Source of the DNA: Podaxis mareebaensis
Taxonomy: Eukaryota > Basidiomycota > Agaricomycetes > Agaricales > Agaricaceae
Assembly (NCBI GenBank): GCA_018524725.1
Contig: JAEUWP010000530.1
Span: 54,106-118,105 of the forward strand
DNA: 64,000 nucleotides
Direction: 5' to 3'
The number at the start of each line of letters is the position of its first letter. Within the stretch, counting starts at the first letter, position 1. Below are positions 1-13,018 of the stretch, in pieces. The notes beneath the pieces were generated by a model, which made no database searches, was not told where the DNA came from, and worked only from the letters and a program-made list of their open reading frames with translations. The position numbers and the translations under genes were made by a program.

Positions 1-2389
1 GACTCTCCTCCCTCTCCATCAGCTCTAGTAACATTCACATACTCACTCTGGGACGGGCTCTCCTCCAACGGCCCCCCAGCAAAGCCACCCACAACGCCGG
101 GCTGCATAACCCCATTATTCACAACCACCTGCCCTGCGGCATTCCCGTTCGCACCAACGGAGCCATTCGCGTAGCTAAACCCATTCATCCCATTCCCAGG
201 CCCAGTAAACCCAAGTGGGCTTCCGAGCGAACTCTGAAGGCTCTGCGAATACGTATGTCCAGCCCCAGTACCAGGGAACGAATGGTGGCTCTGGCTCTGG
301 CTCTGCGTCCTTGAGTGGATTTGCGATTGGGGGCTGATAGGGGTATGCGTAGCCATAGGTGATGGCTCCGTCGTCGAGCCAGGATTATCGGAATACGTTA
401 AAGATGGTGGACGGCGCAGTTCAGCAATGGCGTTGGAGATGCGAACACGTTTCCCGAATGCCATGATTCCAATTTCGGTTTTGAGGAGATTGACGTCGAG
501 TTCGAGAAGGACGTCACCCGTAATTTCTTGTTCTGTAGATCCTGTTAAGTAGTCATTCGCAGAAACTCGGCGGGGTGAATGACGTACCAATGAATTTGTC
601 GCAGACGTCTTGGTCGAATCCTTTACTCTTTAACCAATCTACAACATCCTCGAGCGTCCACTCAGAAGGATGCGGCTTCTTCTTTTTCTCTTCAGCCGCT
701 GGTAAAGATACGGGAGTAGGCATAGCAGGTGCTGGCGACGTCGTAATAGGCGGAGGCGAAGCGGCATTCCTGACAGTACTACCAGTCGCGATTGAATTCG
801 CCTGCTGAACAGAAAACACAGGTGGAGAAGGGGCCCCAGGGGCAGGTGGCAAAGCCGAGGTGGGCTCGGGTGAGGCTGCAGGGATCGAGGCCTGTGCAGA
901 ACCTCTAAGCGAGCTCGCCGACGCAACACTGGTATGTTTTGACTGCGAAACTGGGGGGGACATAGGTCTGCGTGGAGAACTAGCGGGAGGGGAGAGAGGT
1001 CTTGATGGTGTCGACTCGCGCAACGGGGTGCTGGAGCGCGTGTGCTCAGGGACAGGCATAGAGATGGGCACGGGGCTCTCCGTCTTGACATTGTTATCCG
1101 GATTAGTTTGGGCGCCTGCCGGAAGCGAAGTCGAGGAGCGGTTTGTGCTAGAACGTGGTTCGGAGCCTTGAATGGATGATGAATCCACAGCAGGATTGGC
1201 TGGCGAACGAGAGATTTGGAAGGATGAACGAGTCGCCGTAGCAGTTTCCGCTTGTGTTTCATCCTTTTCGGGTAGAGTAAGCGAGACTGCGGTATCCTCA
1301 TTTGAGGGAGGAGTAATGGATGCTGCTGGTGTGGCCGTAGCAGCAGTACCCTTTTCTCGGCTTGAAGGTACCTCTGCATCTGTTTCAACGTCCTCATCTT
1401 CCTCTGGTATACCCTGAATGGCGGTGCTTCGACTGGTAAACCCTTCATCACGTTCTACTTCATCCTCACTTTCGTCACTCAGCTCCACCTCAATCGGCGG
1501 AGCAACCACACGGTGGTCGGAATTGGCATTCAAACCACCCATCATAGCTTCCAGCTTCTCCGCCTCCTCTACAGCGCGCCTCGCCTTTTCCGCTAGCTTC
1601 ATCCTCGCACCCCTATGCCACCCCTCCACATCATCACCGTGATCAGTCCCATCAAGGTCACTAAGGTCGATGTCGGTATCGGTATCTCTGTCGTCCCGAG
1701 TGCTGACGAAGCTGAAGCTACGGCCACCGTCGTTATCGCCGTGCTTGCGTCCTAGTTGCTCGATAGCCTCCTGAACATCCGCCAGAGCGGCTTTCATAAC
1801 CCCGTCGCCAGATGGTCGGGATCCCTCGAAATCATGGTTGCCGTTCAGGAACTGGGGAGGGGCTGCCTTAGGGATTGGGGCGATGATGGGGGGATCAGCA
1901 TCTGGTCGAGGGCTGCCGGACTCTGATTCTTCGCGTAGTACATTAAGTGCCGTCTTTTGCCCGAGGTCGGTAGTCGTATTGGTAGCAGAACCGGTATCAT
2001 TTTCGGGAGAGGTGGTGGAGGGGACAGCGGTAGGGGCAGCGGGGGTTGTGTAGCTCACAGGAAACAGGCCAACTTTGCCCGCCAGATTACGGCCCTAAGT
2101 AGAAGGAAACATGAGTGGTGAAAAAAGGTTACCGATAAAAAATGAAAAGTAGTAAAAACATGGGCTCTGGCATGCGAGGCTATACCAGTCCGCTACCACC
2201 CAAAGAGAATGAGAAAAAGCGGTCCCAAAGGCCGCAGCGAAAACCAACATGATGCGGACTTACCTGCCACCATCCGTCTCCGTATAGGTCGTCCTTCTCT
2301 ACGACCTCAATGCGCTCCCCTGCACGGAAAGGGACTTCGTCGTCGTTTTCAGGCACAAAGTCATGCAAAGCGTAAACGTATTCAGGCAT
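1..2389 (-). CDS. BOI-like SH3/SAM polarity scaffold, 3' end beyond window
   Basis: Three exons are read: 2264-2389, 588-2094 and 541 down to the window edge. Residues 1-55 form an SH3 domain (ALHDF start, GDGWW, then GLFPVSY). A long Ser/Pro/Thr-rich disordered linker with PxxP stretches follows. A SAM domain comes next (WTLEDVVDWLKSKGF, continuing through an intron into TGDVLLELDVNLLKTEIGI). After it lies a Gln/Ser/Gly-rich segment that is still open at base 1. SH3 then SAM then low complexity is the order of Boi1/Boi2, which end in a PH domain and link Cdc42 signalling to polarised exocytosis. The PH domain would lie outside the window, so I cannot confirm it. The start is the first Met before the SH3 fold. 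Both introns keep frame. Family call is confident; the Boi role is inferred. Confidence 0.85.
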
Positions 2390-3014
2390 GGGAAACAGGG
2401 AGCCGCTCCTCGCGGCAGTTGGAGTGGTGCAATACAATGAAGGGAAGGTGAGAGTTGGAGGAAAGTGAGAAAGAGACAATTATTCCGTTTAGTAATCGGA
2501 TTACCCAAGACGCTGAGTGGCCGGAAGAAGGCTCTGTATGGAGGTATGAGGGCAGGTATGTGGGAGACGTGGAAGATGATTATGACAGTGAGGAGAGTTA
2601 TCAGCCCACTCAGGTTTCGGATTCCGGGGGGGCACGTGGCTCTCATCTCCTTTTCCATCAACCCTGTTCCCTTGCTTCCACCCATTCAACATGCCAGTCC
2701 TATCGCTAGTACAATTCCTCGAGACACCTCTAGAACTAGAGGACCGCTTTCCCACCCTGTATATCTGCCCGTTTTCCGGGAAATCCTCGCTCTGCGGCAC
2801 TCATACCCACCTCGAGTTCGCTTAAAGTTCCCGTGCACCGTGCGTAATTTCCCGCCACCCTTGTTCTCTGTGTGAACGTCTAAGACATTCCTTTGACCAC
2901 AACCCGCCCTTTCTACTTGGCACACCTTACACGAGATAGCCTCGAGTCGTCAACGGTATCATTTAATTCGTATACGAATTGTTAATATCATAAGCAGATC
3001 CGCTTTGTCCTCCC

Positions 3015-3916
3015 CTAATCCGACAACACACCCAACGGGAGTTGGAATAGCGCCGATTTCTCAGCAGACATCATCATACTAACGCCAATGTAGAACGCAA
3101 TTAAGCCGGTGATGCATCCCCAAGCGCCGCCGGCCCTATTGACACTAGAGGCCCTAGTATCAGCTTCTATTCTTTCCGATCATTTAGAGGGCACTCACGA
3201 AGCCATCCCGTTCCATGATCCAATCGACAGCAATAATAATGCAATCGAGAGGGAAGACAACAAAACCACAAATGCAATATTCCTCTTGAGGACTGGTGGG
3301 CTATTGATTGACGTCATCGAATGCCCCTTGATCGATTTACCCGAAGCACTCACATGAACATGACGGTGATCATGAACCACACAATCAAGTATAACCCGAA
3401 TGCCTGGTTGTATTCATCCAGGTTACCGTTAAATGAGTCGATGACACCCGATCCAGGGATTTGAATCGTGGCATAGGACATCCAGAACGCTCCATAGGAA
3501 GAAAAGGCTGGAATGATATCACATGGATACTAGCTGAAATCAAGCACCTGCACAAGAACGTGCTCCTTACCAGTGGCTCCGAAGGTATTTCCGTTTGCGA
3601 TCTCCCACATACCAGCCAAGAGCTGGACGAGACCTCCAGCGAAAACTGCCATACCGACGACCAAGTTTGGCACTGTGACTCCTCGTGTGTTAACGATGAA
3701 CAAGGACAACAAAAAGGTCGTTGCCGCGAAAGAGAAGAGTCCACTAAGTTGCGGTCAGACAGATGTCCACACTCTATAAAACGGGAATACCCACACGGGT
3801 GCCGGGTTGGCCAGCCTTCTGCTTTGTCTTGGCGGCTGCTGGTGATGACGATCCATACCATACTCAAGAGTTTGGGGGCCCTGGCCCTTTTCGAGATCCT
3901 TGCTGTTTTCTGACAT
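3015..3916 (-). CDS. GPR1/FUN34/YaaH (AceTr) family membrane protein
   Basis: Five exons (3795-3916, 3571-3743, 3354-3507, 3199-3300, 3015-3144) join in frame to a protein of 226 residues. After a short polar N-terminus comes the family signature NPAPVGLFSF, split by intron 1. Helical segments follow, including VVGMAVFAGGLVQLLAGMWE, GNTFGATAFSSYGAFWMSYA, a Leu-rich helix after KRNIAFVV, and GGAWGCITGLIAFYIGVSM. NPAPxG near helix 1 is diagnostic of acetate/ammonium transporters of the Ato/Gpr1 type at the plasma membrane. The length matches the family. Acetate or ammonium export is known for fungal members; the substrate here is inferred. The gene stands alone, convergent with nothing nearby. 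Confidence 0.9.
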
Positions 3917-6210
3917 TTTCTGAGAGCTCGTTTGGAAGGCTTAAGCGATTCAAGAACTGAAAAGAAGTCGAAGGGAGGGCACGGAGTGGACCTGGTGCAA
4001 CTCTCATACCCCCTCAAAGGCGTTTTTATACGCATATATTTTCACTTCCTCAACTCGCTTCTCAGATTCCACGCTAACCAGTGCACCACCCCTAACGTGA
4101 CATGACACGATGAAAGACCAGACACAAAAATGGGCATCGCAACGGAAAGCCTCTTCCCTCCGTCCACCTCATGACCCCACATTCTCGGTGCAACTCTCAC
4201 AAGCGCCACTTAACAATCCCCCCTCGAATCCCACGCAAAATCCAATAATACTCAATACTCCTTTTTCAAGCCTACCTACTCACTAGTTGCTACCGACATC
4301 ATCTACCTCACCCAAAAACCAACCACACACCCACCAATGCTCGGAACAAGTCACGCAGACCATCAACAAAAGACTCAAAACTATTTTAACACGGGAACCT
4401 CACTCCATTCCGTGAATTCCAGAAACAGACCTCAAGAAGAGAAATCACGACGAAGTGCGAACAAATCAGTACCTCATACTCTCACCGACCGTCCTCCTAT
4501 GACCCCACGGGCCACGTTCAATTTATATCGGGCTTCCCCGCAGTCAATCTAACATCCTTCTTTTAGAGGTCGTTGGGGGGTTGGATGACAAAAATATTCG
4601 AACCGTGGAGAGTCCTGGATGTTATGGAGAGTGTAGAGCGTGAAATGGGGTCATGGTGTTCTCAAGGGTGGAAACTCATTAGTCAGGAAGTACGAAAGGA
4701 TCGTGTGAGATGGCTTTAAACGGTTTTTGGGTGTTTGTTGTTCGCTTCAGCTTGCAGGGGATGGGGGTAATTGGGCTTGATAGGTGCTATGGGCTCTCCT
4801 CTTTCTTCCGTATCTCTTGCATTGTAATGGACTCTTCGAGATGGAAAAGTGAGACCCAGTGATAGAAACTCCACGGATCCTCGATTGCACCCTCCAGAAC
4901 ACATCCCGCGGAGATGCTCACTGGTTTCACACGATATGTCGATGAAGCAGATCAGTGATAAAGCCATTGCTGTCCAAGAATCTGACGGGACGAGATTTGA
5001 GCGTGAGTTCATCTGCAGTTGAGGGAACCAGGACGGAGTGAAAAGCAGAGAGCCTCACAAGGATTGACGTGAAAGGTTAGAAAGAGAGACGACATGACGT
5101 GTTATATTGTATATTCGCGAGTTTTGTAATGACATAACTTGTTATTGGTCTCTTGTATTAGCTCAGAAGTAGTGGTTAAATCAGAAACGTGAGATTCTTC
5201 TTCGAGCTGGCTGAATGTTGGAGTAAGGGAGTGAGAACGGCCATGGTCCCACCCAGCTGTGTTCTAAGCCCTCCAACTTCCTGTCAATGGACAGCTTTTT
5301 GCAAAATCATGGTTTTGTTTTTCACAAGAACCTCCCAACTTTGTTAAGCCTGATCGAGCTCCGAGTAAAATATTTCTCCGCAGAAGATGATGGTATCGGA
5401 GCAACATGTTTCTTGCTACACTTCGAGTTCGCAACCACCTCACCTACGAATCTATATTTAAATCCCGATGGTTCCCAAAGATGTGATTTTAATTGATTGA
5501 TACTTATCGTTAGTTCTCATGACCACACTCGATCACGGAGCGGGCCGATAAGTTCCTCAGACTTCATGATCTTACAATGGTTCATCGCAAGTCCAGCGTT
5601 GGAGCAGACCATAAGTACCTCGGTTGGGCTTTCGGCTATTTCATCTATTGGACAGGGAGGCCGGGATCCAGCGGGGTGGGTGAACCAATCTTCTTTGGAT
5701 GATACAAGCCAAACTTCACCTTAAGACGCGGATGAATTGATACCGTCCCATATCGAGTTTGAGAACTAAGGGCATTGGTCTACCACCGGTAGAGAGGTTA
5801 TATTTAACTGTTCCTTGAGCAACAAGTTGCTCATACATTTGATGATCAATCAAACATTTTGACATGTAGTTATATAATCAGTGCCTGACCGACAGTGATA
5901 ATGAATTGGCGATCCATCATAATGACGAACCACCATTAAGATCGACAATGCCCAATCCAGAGTCATCCCATGCAACGGCTGCCGCAGTCTCATCAGTCCT
6001 TGGACTAGACAGTTGACTAGTTACCTTGGTTCGAGACCTCCACATGAGAACCTGATATGCGGAGACAGACAGCGCGAACGCATCAGGTAGATAGACCGAC
6101 ATTTCAGATTGCTCAATGTGGAACGATAACGGTGAAGTTGTGTATGTAGCGAGTAGAGCTGTGGGAATTATGATTAAGTGGGTGCATTATACTACGGCGT
6201 GTCCTAACAC
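3917..6210. other. Intergenic, no supported gene
   Basis: Open frames here are short, and none shows recognisable domains, codon-consistent exon joins or paired splice sites. Pyrimidine-rich sequence around 4080-4330 could be the promoter and 5' leader of the acetate-transporter gene. Confidence 0.5.
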
Positions 6211-8109
6211 TCAAGGTACGAAGCACTTCTCAAAGTCGCCCTCACCATCGTTCCTAGCATAACTCTGGCTCTCGACAAACTTCGAAAGTTCACATAGCCC
6301 ATTTTCATCAGCACCACAGAAGTTCAATGGCTGCACCTTGTTGTTGATCAACACCCTCACATACTGCTTCTTTCCGCAAGTTAACCTCTCAACAATCATC
6401 TCCGAAGAGAAAGGAACAATGTCCGACGTATCCCATTGGGTTTTCGGGTTGATCTGGGCGGTGGACAGGACCTCGTGTTGCTCATTTAACAACCCCATAG
6501 CGGCATAGATCGCGATCATCTGGTTGTCGTGTGAGAAATCGGCGTAGATCGAGCGGTTCAGGGGAAATGTGGCGGGGTTCGAGGTTAATGTTCTGTTGGT
6601 TTGGGTATTGTCTCGGACGGGCGAGTTGGTGAGCCTAGCGATCAGCTCGTTGATGTACCCGACGCCCTGCACGCGGCCACCAACGGGTTGACCATATCTA
6701 GACCGACACGATACGTCGTCTCAGATCGATTGACTCAAAACGTGAGAACGTCGGATACGCCACGTACCCAGTGCCGTAGTACTTGTCAACGTTTCTAGCC
6801 CATTCAAAATTGGCAAAGTCCTGTGGCTCGAAGATGTTGCAAACCTGGCTCAATTTCTGTTTCGCGACACTCTCGAAGGGGCATAAAGAGATCAAATTAT
6901 CGACATCGGTTGTAGTGAGGTTAGCTGTCATTCCCAGAGCTTGCGAGTTGAGTCTGTCGGCGATCGGAGTAGCGTAGATATTGACCCAAGCGTCGACGAA
7001 CTCGTCAGAGTCGCCAGCAAGTGGGCAACCCGAATCATCAAGGGTGTTATTGGCAGTGGGCTACGAGTCGTATGTGAGCCACATATGACACAACTGGGAA
7101 TGTATAATTCGCTCACGTCCTCGGACATTACGACTGAGAGCACCGGGTTGAGAGTATGTTGGCTGGCGAAGGAGAAGCCTTGGTCGCTGTTAGTACGGAC
7201 ATCGGGAACGTGCTTGATGCTTACCAGCAGTCCAGTTGGTAGCACTGTCCACGACTCGCTCACTGTCCGACGCACGGACAAATGGAATATTCTTGCCGTT
7301 GACAATGTGGCGATAACGAGTGAATGCTGATTGGCCAGCAATATAAGACCTATCAGAAGGAAAGGAGTACATGAATATGTCACAGTGCTACTATATCCGT
7401 GAGACCAAGGCTTACTGCAAAGCACCAAGAGGAACTAGGACATCGGTGTTGAGATCGTAGGTGTGGTTCTTCAGGAATTGCAAGCTGGCGTCAGTATAGG
7501 ACGTTGCGGACTTCAACTTGTTCAGGCCGGATAATATCCTCTTGGAGGCGCTACTGGTAGGAAAGCGAGCACCATGGCGTTTCAACTGAGAAAAGATGCC
7601 ATGAATACTGCGTCAGATGACCCCAAAATACTTTGAGGACTTACAATGTTGACCTTGAGAGAGGATTAAAGAAAGAAGAAAAAGATATTCCGACAACTCA
7701 CCTGTGTGATGTCACATTCTCGGGGAGGTTTGCGATATTCTGTGGCGGGGTATTCAGGGGAATATTGGCCCCAGCCCTCAAGAGTTGAGACGGGTGCGAA
7801 GGAAACGCCATTCAGGACTTCCTCCGATATTGAATGTGGCTGCGCCAAGTGTTTGCTGCTACCTACAGTGGCGGTAGCATGGCTGAAGACCAGGAAGGCG
7901 ACGAAGGAAGAAAGAATGACCATCAGGAGAATCCAAGTGTATCCCCCTGCATTGGGACCCAGTCCCTTAAATATTCCAACTTCAATTCGTGCGAGCACGT
8001 TGTATCGCCTTCGCTCGAACATTCCCGATGAGAAACGTGCCATTTTTGTCGGCGTGGAGATTCTGTGTCTCGGAAAGGTGGGAGATACGCGTCGCGTCGG
8101 AAACCTCAA
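6211..8109 (-). CDS. Membrane-anchored histidine acid phosphatase (phytase family)
   Basis: Seven exons (7702-8109, 7645-7653, 7585-7416, 7349-7225, 7178-7117, 7060-6768, 6697-6211) give 517 residues with all phases consistent. The catalytic RHGARFPT follows the family lead-in QVNILK. Further family landmarks are GQSAFTRY, FVRASDSERVV, GFSFASQHT, NNTLDDSGCP, QGVGYINEL and the proton-donor SHDN. Members cleave phosphate monoesters such as phytate, through a phospho-histidine, usually in the secretory pathway or outside the cell. Unusually, no cleavable signal peptide is seen. A roughly 55-residue basic N-terminus precedes one hydrophobic helix (TWILLMVILSSFVAFLVF), predicting a type II membrane protein. 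An alternative start at MARFSSG, about 22 codons in, keeps the helix. A paralogue lies at 13.0-15.1 kb. Confidence 0.92.
7645..7653 (-). other. 9-nt micro-exon (Val-Asn-Ile) of the phosphatase gene
   Basis: The only way to join the upstream exon ending CDITQ to the exon starting LKRHGARFP and keep the family motif QVNI is a 9-nt exon, GTCAACATT. It is bounded by CAAG upstream and GTAAGT downstream. The paralogue at 13 kb encodes QVNI without the first intron but has the second intron at the same place, which supports the reading. Confidence 0.85.
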
Positions 8110-9493
8110 TCGTTTAGTTAAGCTATAGGAAGAGCTCAGAATCTGGTTCTCTCAATTCAAGGAGATACAGAGATACCTTGACTTGTATCACTCTTGCTAT
8201 GCTGCCCTCTGCATACTTGCAGTCGTCGGCCTCGACGCATGTGGGTTGGAACCGCATGGTGGCGTAACGGGGAGAAGCGCTAAGTGATTACATAATCAAA
8301 TGCTTGTTTCCAAGGTGGCTTCTGGAGAACGTCTTCGAGGCTGAGGCTAATCGGCTACAGAAGCAAGTTGAAAGGGGGGGGGGGGGGTCCTGAAGATGAT
8401 AAACGGGGACTGAACCGATGCTCCGATCCCAAGATTCAGACTTATCCTCCTTGAAACAGAGCCTTCTTGACACCTGGCAAGGATACCACAAACTCCCGGA
8501 TAACTTGAACTACTGACTTATACTAGTTTGTTTCAACGCCCATGTCCTACTCGCTTGCTATTCACATGGTTGAACTGCGGGTGTCTATCGCTACTCTGGG
8601 GTTTAATGCGGCGACCTGGCCAAAAGCCATCTTCCATCGGCTGATGCGATCACCTTCCGTCGTTCCTCGCTGGGTACATAACAAACGTAAAACCGCAAGG
8701 GTTCAACGCAATGCACCTTGCAGCAATATGTTTCTCCAATCCGATGCGGCAGAATTCAGTGCTTAATGGAGGCTCAACTCGGTGACATGAACTTGCGATG
8801 ATGATCAACTTTGAGTCACAGTGTGAAACTTTGTGAGTTTTGTCCCATATACCGCGTCCCAGCCGCAGTATGACTTCCCGTACAGAATCTTTCTCTTCAG
8901 GTTGACACATTTTATGCCCGGAAAACTCCATATCTGCCTCAAATCTTAGACGTAGATGAAACATCTTCATAAAGGTTGAGTCACCGTCCTATGTAGCCGA
9001 GTAAGTTCACCACATGAAGAGCCTTTCTCTTCACACGAAGGCATTCGGCTGAGCTCTGCTGCTTTCCTCAGTAGCAGACAGACGGTAGACAAAGGGAAAC
9101 AGTGTTTATCTTTGAATGGGTCAGAGCGCCAGGGACCGTCGGGACTTCTCAACTACGGCTGTTTCGTGCAGTCCTCACAAGGCTTGGTTACCCTATTAGA
9201 CGATTGTATCCCAGAGTGTCGCGATTCCGGGTGAACTTCTGCACGTGTAGTATCAACTCGCCATGCACATTGGCAACACTCTTCTGTCAGCTGATTCCAG
9301 GCACTCTACCGAACCACCGGGCTGGGGAAATCAAAGACAAGATATTTATGCAACCAATCGCCTACATGATACGTATACGAGTTCGTACCGGTTAACTTAC
9401 CGTGTAACCCGCAGTTGATTTCTGCCATTGGCCATCGTACGAACATTGTTACTGGGATAAGAGATATTCTGGTATCTACATGTGACCTCGAAC
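8110..9493. other. Intergenic, no supported gene; G-rich homopolymer
   Basis: I see no coding signal beyond short frames. A run of consecutive G residues lies near 8375-8388. The region would contain the phosphatase promoter and the P450 3' untranslated region. Confidence 0.5.
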
Positions 9494-11628
9494 TCAGCTG
9501 GATGCCTGAGAACTAACCGTCGCTGTACTTCTCTTCCTCAGCGAGATGCTTGCCTTCCTGTTCGGGACAATGAAGATTCCAGCGAACCATTCATTGCTCG
9601 GTCTCCCGGCCCGTTCATCGGTCAATTTGATGTCGTAGTCCAACAAGATGCGAGCAACGATCGTCTTTACTTCTGCGACTGCGAAAAAGCGTCCGGGACT
9701 GACGTTTGGCAGCAGGAGCTCGGGTTACAGAAGGTACGGAGGTAGCTCAAATGGGAACACATACCATGCATGGCGCCCAACTCCAAACGTCATGTATTCT
9801 AGGCTCAGGGCCGTCATCTGCCACTTCAAGGGATCTTTGTCTACGAAGCGGAATCCTTGAAATTCTTGAGGGTTAGGATAGTAACCCTAGAATGGGACGA
9901 TGGCAATGGTTGGAATAGCGACAATTTGCCGGGAACGAGAAAGGTTACCTCGTCGTGGTTGATTGCTCGAGTTGTTACTGCGAGGTTGGAGCCCTTGGGG
10001 ATAAATGTGCCGTCGGAAAAGGTGAAGTCGTTCATAGCCTTCCTGATCACGCTTGCTAAAGCCATAATATTAGAATACGGATCATTCGTCCATGAATGAG
10101 TAACTCGCCGGCTTCACCTCCGTGAAGTCTCTGTGACTCCTTCACGAAGCTATCCAATTTCCGCATTTTCTCAATTGCGACCTTGTTCCACCCTTCCTCT
10201 TGCACGACGGAGGATACTTCATCACGCAGAGGCTCGATGTAGGAGCTGTAAGTGGCGATATTGAAGAGAACATGGGTTAAGAGCTGCAGGAACCATTTTA
10301 GCATATGAGCTAAGATAGATCCCAGCGAGTACGTACGGAGGACGTGGAATGAATAGCTACGACGCTGAGGAATATCATACGGAGCGCAAGATCATGAACA
10401 GTACGCTGGTCGTTTGGGGCGGCATTCCACAGCCAAGTTATCATGTCATTCTGTCCAGGGGATCATTCAACTATTAAGGACTTTAGTGGGTGAGCCTAAC
10501 TCACGGGCTCATCATGGTTATCTTTCCCCGTATCTTTCTCAAGACGCTCTGTAAGAATGGGTCGAAGATAATCTTCAATCTCACGAGTCCTTCTCTTGGT
10601 GTCAAACATGACTCGGCTGACGATGCTGCATATATCAGGTGAGAGTGAGATAAAGCCATAGAAGCTCCCCGGAATGGGACGCACGGTTTGAGCCAGGTAG
10701 GAAGATATCTGATCATGAAACCGGTTTTGGCAACATGGAATGCCCAACTCTGCATTATATCCGTGTACTTTGGGTTTGAACCTGAGTACAATGATCAACA
10801 TCAGTAGTCTCCGTCAGAACACTCTCGGGCTTACTGAGTTTGGGGCCAACAAAAAACCTTGCGCTAACTCTCGAGATAAGGTGGACGACAGACAGGTAGC
10901 ATGGGACGTGCACCCAATCTGAAACCGCCTTAGACAAGTATTAAATCGGGTTGGAGCGTGGCTCGTACCTCTGTCAGCTCCCTGCAAGAGATCTCCGAGA
11001 GCTTGACCCATTTCGTCAATCAGGTCGGGAAAACGGGAGCCAATGTTTCGAGTCATGGGGCCACGAACGACATTGTTATGGTAAGGATGGACTCTCAGTT
11101 CCGGACCCACTGTATAGTCAAATTGTGCAGCCTATTACTTCGTCAGTCTCCTTGCACAATATTGAATTCAGTTGCCAGAAGATTCACCTCGTTTACAGCG
11201 TCGAAAAAAGATAGCTGATCATCACTAGCTTTTCGTATGTCCTCCAGATATTCAGGCCCGTTGACAAGTAAAATCCATGAGAAATATCTTGGAATCTTGA
11301 AGATGCGATACTATTGTGGAACATTAGCGAACCTTTGCTATTTACTACCAGAGGGTAGGCCTGTACCTTTTCATACCCTTTCTGGATCATGCAATGGGCC
11401 TGCGAGAGTGCTACCAATGACGCTATGGGGCAAGCGAGGAGTCTCGAAGGCCCCACAGTCGGAATGTGCTTGAGCTACACTGCGGTTAGTCGTACTGATA
11501 CCTGGGCCGGAAGTTGGATAGCCTACATTCGGTCGTCGTCTCCATATGCATGAAGTGATACCAAGAGCTGAGATGAGCACGAGAGCAGCTGGGTAGGCAC
11601 CACCAAACCATTGAAACAAAGACGACAT
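9494..11628 (-). CDS. Cytochrome P450 monooxygenase
   Basis: A multi-exon gene starting MSSLFQWFGG with one N-terminal membrane helix (YPAALVLISALGI), placing it on the ER. Successive exons give HIPTVGPSR, FKIPRYFSWILLVNGPEYLED, DDQLSFFDAVNE, DYTVGPELRVHPYH, DWVHVPCYLSVVHLISR, DIMQSWAFHVAKTGF, REIEDYLRPILTERLE and NDMITWLWNAAPNDQ. The K-helix ExxR is present (KESQR). The heme loop reads FGVGRHAC-PGRFFA, with the Cys codon split TG^T by an intron. The final residues run through DYDIKL to a TGA at 9494. The sequence resembles the large basidiomycete ent-kaurene-oxidase-like P450 families. A substrate cannot be inferred. All key motifs are intact, so it should be a working enzyme, probably partnered by cytochrome P450 reductase. 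Confidence 0.9.
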
Positions 11629-13018
11629 GGTGGTGGTTGGAGTTGAGCTATAACAAGGTTCGAGCCCGGAATTTATACTGTGCTCTATGCTGTACAGCAA
11701 TATAACCCGTAGTAGTCGGCGTGGGTCTTCTGAGAGTTACCGCCAGCTGCCGTTGTTCCATGACTGTCAAAGATCTGTAAAAAAACAAGAATCAATATAA
11801 TATTAACTCCGGAGAACGCGACCAAATGATATAGACGTTGTGCGGACCAATAACCATGTCCCGAGGGCGGAAAAGACGGTACATCGAGCGCAAGGGTCCA
11901 GGCATTAATCCCAGGGGAGAGAGGGAGCGTCATTCAAGGTATAAGACAAGTTGGCCGTGTATCCATAGGTCGTCACAGGACCGTATTACCGGATATCGGT
12001 ACAATAATAGTCTTTACGGAGAGAAGGAATATCCGAGCAAAGCACATAGCAAGGACGATCGAAAAAGGCGACAATGCCATGTACTTACAGGACTTAACAA
12101 AGACCTAGGCCCCCCTCTGGTCCAAGCTGTAGTGAGCGACGGCGCATTACGAATCGTGACTGGGTGAGTCATTGGCGTTTAACAGAGCGTCAAATCACCG
12201 TGAGATAGTCTCGTTGTCTCGTTAATTCATTGACCAAACAAAACGAGAGCCGGCGCTGTCACCAGTCCCCACTGGATGTTGATGCACGTTGGATGATGTG
12301 TTAGGAGGCAAATCAGGGCCTGTTGAACCCCTAAAACTCATGCACGTGTGTTCGCCCACTGATCAGAGATGACTGGTACTCTATAAGTACTTTGCTTCGT
12401 TATCTGGGGCAGCCAAAAACAGAGTGTAGTGTGTACGATAATGACAGGCTAAACGAGTTGAGGGGGAGAGGACGGACGGACATGGACATAAAGAGCTGGC
12501 GAGGGTGCCCGTGCGAACTCTTCTCAGATCAGGAAAAAGCCTAGCCACCTGAGCTTCGTCCCACAAGTTGCTCCAGCTCACTGTGTGTCGTCACAGCTGG
12601 TCAGAGACGCAAAAAATCGTTCACTCCCCTTACAGAGGACTCCATCTTAGTCAATCGGACAGGCAGATGCAGAGAACGTGCTTTGAACCAATCAGTGCAG
12701 ATGCCGAACGTATGCCATCACGTTCCAACGTGCGCTCCCGGACTCTTCGCCGAGTGCTATCCACACGCCAATCACCCTCGCTCCGGTGATGCTACAAGAG
12801 CTACAAGATATACACTCAGCTTGCACTTGCGCTTTCCTTTCCTTTCTTCTCCCATCGACCAAGTATCCTATTTCCCATCTCTTCCTGTCCTCGTCCCAGC
12901 CTTTAGGGTCTTGGGACTCTTGGCCCACGCGATCGCTGTATGCAGTTTTCCATTTCCTGTTTTTATTTATTCCGCGTCTCAAAAACGGGAACACATAGAT
13001 CCTCTTCCTTGTTCTACC
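11629..13018. other. Divergent intergenic region between P450 and second phosphatase
   Basis: The P450 and the plus-strand phosphatase are transcribed away from this 1.4 kb stretch, so it should carry both promoters. A CT-rich tract at about 12,830-12,960 directly precedes the phosphatase start, as is common in fungal promoters. No gene is supported. Confidence 0.5.

Noticed and set aside
575..1642. Several plus-strand frames opposite the BOI-like gene
   Set aside because: They are antisense shadows of a low-complexity, Ser/Pro-rich coding exon and have no domain of their own.
8372..8390. Poly-G run as a possible structural signal
   Set aside because: A single homopolymer without a second G-tract at quadruplex spacing; probably slippage or sequencing-prone.
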